A DNA stretch of 7,486 bases, taken from Verrucomicrobiia bacterium. GTDB lineage: Bacteria > Verrucomicrobiota > Verrucomicrobiia > CAIQCK01. Both the position numbers and the translations under genes were made by a program. The notes beneath the pieces were generated by a model, which had not been told where the DNA came from, did not search any database, and saw only the letters and a program-made list of their open reading frames with translations. Positions 5,994-7,486 of the stretch are shown in pieces. Each line of letters opens with the position of its first letter. Within the stretch, counting starts at the first letter, position 1. The stretch covers positions 1 to 7,486 of the forward strand of contig JAOACV010000102.1 in assembly GCA_026417675.1 (NCBI GenBank). Reading direction: 5' to 3'.

Positions 5994-7465
5994 GGTGCAG
6001 TTGGCGTCTCCTTTAGCAACGAATGCAAATACTCCTCGATGTTCGTGTAGCCGTCGCCGTTGCGATCCTTGTTTGCGTCGGAAGGATCGTGCGGGTCCAG
6101 GCTGGCCTGCCGCTCCCACTCGTCCGGCATGCCGTCGTTGTCGGCGTCGGCGGGCGGTGCGCCGCTTCGCAGGAAAGGATAGCCGCCCACCTCGCGGGGC
6201 GAGTTGATCAGCCTGCCGGTGCGGTTGCGGACATCGGCCACCACGCGCGCGTCCACGGCGTCGCGCTTGGGCAGCGTGGCGCCGGCGTGGGCAAGCACCA
6301 AGGGCAGGGCTTCGGCCGCGCTGTGGGCAGTGACGGGCCATGTGTCGAAGGACGTCATCGCCCGGAAGCGCGCCGGGGCCGCGCCCTCCCGTCCGAAACC
6401 GATGCCAACCAGCGCCCAGTCATCCTTATCCGCTTTGGGACGATGCGGCCCGATATTGCCGGCTACGTAGAGTATTGGCGTGCTGCCAGCGCGGCCGGGA
6501 TTGAAAAGGATTTCGTAAGGCCCCTTTTCCGTGGAAGGGCCGGGGATAAAGCAGTTCCCGACAAAGTTGAGGAAGGAGTTGGAATCGTTGTCCACAATCT
6601 CGGCGGACAGGCTGCCCCAGTCGTAAATCACGTTGTTGACGATGTCGTGTGTGCCGCCGCCGGAGATCAGCGGGTTGCGGAACCCGTTGTGCGCCAGCAG
6701 CGTGTGGTGGACCGTCACATGACAGGAGCCGTCGCCGATCAACAGCCCGGCGCTGTGCCGGCCTTTCCGGTGCCGGCTCCGGTCCAACGCCTCGCTGATG
6801 ATGCACCACGAAATGGAGATGTCGTGCGCGCCGAACCACACGCTGACGGTTTCGTCCTCGCTCCAGCCCGCCGAGACGTGATCGAGCACCACATTGCGCG
6901 CCCCGTCAGCCTTGCCGTGCGAACCGAGAATCTCGATGGCGTCGTTTGTGTCGGGTTCGACGCTGCCCTCGTTGCCGGGCCGGATTCGCAGATGCTGGAT
7001 CAGCACGTCATGGCTTGAGATAACCAGACCGCAGTTTTTGATCAGGATGCCGTCGCCGGGCGCGGTCTGTCCCGCCACCGTAACGAATGGATGTGCGATA
7101 TGAAGCGGTGTCTCCAACGCGATGATGCCGCCCACCCGGAAGACGATGATGCGTGGGAATGGCTGGTTCAAAGCCTCGCGCAGCGTGCCCGGGCCGCTGT
7201 CGGCGAGCGAAGTGACAAACAACACCTTGCCACCGCGGCCTGCGGGCGTTCGCGTGCCGAATCCCTCCGCGCCCGGAAAGACCGGCAACCCCGTCAGCGG
7301 GCGAAGCGGCTTCGGCGCGCCCGGATTCTTGGGTGTCGGCGGAGCGCCGAGGCGTTTCGCGAAATGGCCGCCGACCAACACGGCGAATACGAGAAACAGC
7401 ACGCCGCCCGTTGCGACGGCCCACCGGCCAAGCCGTGGCGCCCCGTGCGTCCGCAGCAACACCAT
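5990..7465 (-). CDS. PL1-like pectate lyase with C-terminal calcium-binding tail
   Basis: This 491-residue right-handed beta-helix protein probably cleaves pectate or a related polyuronate by beta-elimination outside the cytoplasm. Residues 16-33 form a membrane segment or signal anchor after an arginine-containing N terminus. The lyase domain (about 61-430) opens with PVFPGAEGFG and GRGGKVLFVTSLADSGPGTLREA, then AGQTAPGDGI (131-140). Calcium-site and core motifs follow: NDAIEIL (D175) and NVVLDHVSAGWSEDE (D195, H196, D204). The probable catalytic arginine is R263 in AHNGFRNPLI. Residues 439-480 (DADNDGMPDEWE ... DRNGDGYTNIEEYL) form a thrombospondin-3/dockerin-like calcium-binding tail often seen on such lyases. 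The start is uncertain: no ribosome site precedes the ATG at 7463-7465, and the frame remains open to the window edge, adding LLTLACG. The gene may therefore begin outside the window. It is first of two ATGA-coupled genes. Confidence 0.85.
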   Translation of the reverse strand: MVLLRTHGAPRLGRWAVATGGVLFLVFAVLVGGHFAKRLGAPPTPKNPGAPKPLRPLTGLPVFPGAEGFGTRTPAGRGGKVLFVTSLADSGPGTLREALNQPFPRIIVFRVGGIIALETPLHIAHPFVTVAGQTAPGDGILIKNCGLVISSHDVLIQHLRIRPGNEGSVEPDTNDAIEILGSHGKADGARNVVLDHVSAGWSEDETVSVWFGAHDISISWCIISEALDRSRHRKGRHSAGLLIGDGSCHVTVHHTLLAHNGFRNPLISGGGTHDIVNNVIYDWGSLSAEIVDNDSNSFLNFVGNCFIPGPSTEKGPYEILFNPGRAGSTPILYVAGNIGPHRPKADKDDWALVGIGFGREGAAPARFRAMTSFDTWPVTAHSAAEALPLVLAHAGATLPKRDAVDARVVADVRNRTGRLINSPREVGGYPFLRSGAPPADADNDGMPDEWERQASLDPHDPSDANKDRNGDGYTNIEEYLHSLLKETPTAP

Positions 7466-7486
7466 GCCGCAGGCCAGTGTGAGCAG

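Noticed and set aside
5994..6341. 116-residue upstream extension of the heparin-lyase-like protein
   Set aside because: The extension is arginine-rich frame-shifted sequence within the PL1-like gene. The ATG at 5991-5993 begins a clear signal or anchor sequence.
6023..7018. Plus-strand open frame (331 codons) opposite the PL1-like gene
   Set aside because: It is antisense to conserved beta-helix motifs, valine/arginine/alanine-rich, with no motif or ribosome site noticed.
1..7486. CRISPR array, tRNA, rRNA, insertion sequence or phage genes
   Set aside because: No regularly spaced direct repeats, cloverleaf, transposase, integrase or phage-type gene was seen. All larger coding regions are accounted for by metabolic, membrane or carbohydrate-active proteins.

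Overview
The window is GC-rich chromosomal DNA, tightly packed, with a carbohydrate-active enzyme theme. The gene content suggests a free-living polysaccharide degrader of the Verrucomicrobiota/Planctomycetota type. The pointers are a Tat-signal aldo/keto reductase, a GH50/agarase-like enzyme with a WWLVDPDG opening, and a PL1 lyase ending in a DxDxDG calcium-binding tail. This taxonomic call is inference; no rRNA or marker gene is present.

Layout. 1-238 (+): the last 78 codons of an unrecognised gene. 213-641 (-): a small DUF2784-type membrane protein, whose 3' end overlaps that gene tail. 642-830: a gap rich in inverted repeats, with four hairpins in or just beside it and a fifth across the stop codon of the next gene. 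831-3106 (-): a two-gene unit, an exported aldo/keto reductase (2219-3106) followed by a secreted GH50-like glycoside hydrolase (831-2222), joined by an ATGA stop/start overlap. 3107-3301: the only divergent intergenic region, with two short palindromes. 3302-4939 (+): a full-length phosphoglucomutase. 4920-7465 (-): a second two-gene unit, a PL1 pectate-lyase-like protein (5990-7465, reading frame still open at the window edge) followed by a heparin-lyase-I-like, ConA-fold protein (4920-5993), again joined by ATGA. Its 3' end overlaps the end of the phosphoglucomutase gene.

How they may work together (inference): the two minus-strand units encode four proteins with export signals or membrane anchors. 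Two look like lyases, one like a glycoside hydrolase and one like an oxidoreductase, which would suit depolymerising and modifying an acidic or galactan-type polysaccharide outside the cytoplasm. Cytosolic phosphoglucomutase interconverts glucose-1-P and glucose-6-P and could link released hexose to central metabolism, but it is a housekeeping enzyme and may be here by chance. There is no SusC/SusD pair, sulfatase, transporter or regulator in the window, so this is not a classical PUL as seen here. No mobile element, CRISPR array, tRNA or rRNA was seen, and I found no convincing new defence or mobile system. The most unusual non-coding feature is the hairpin cluster at 673-845.
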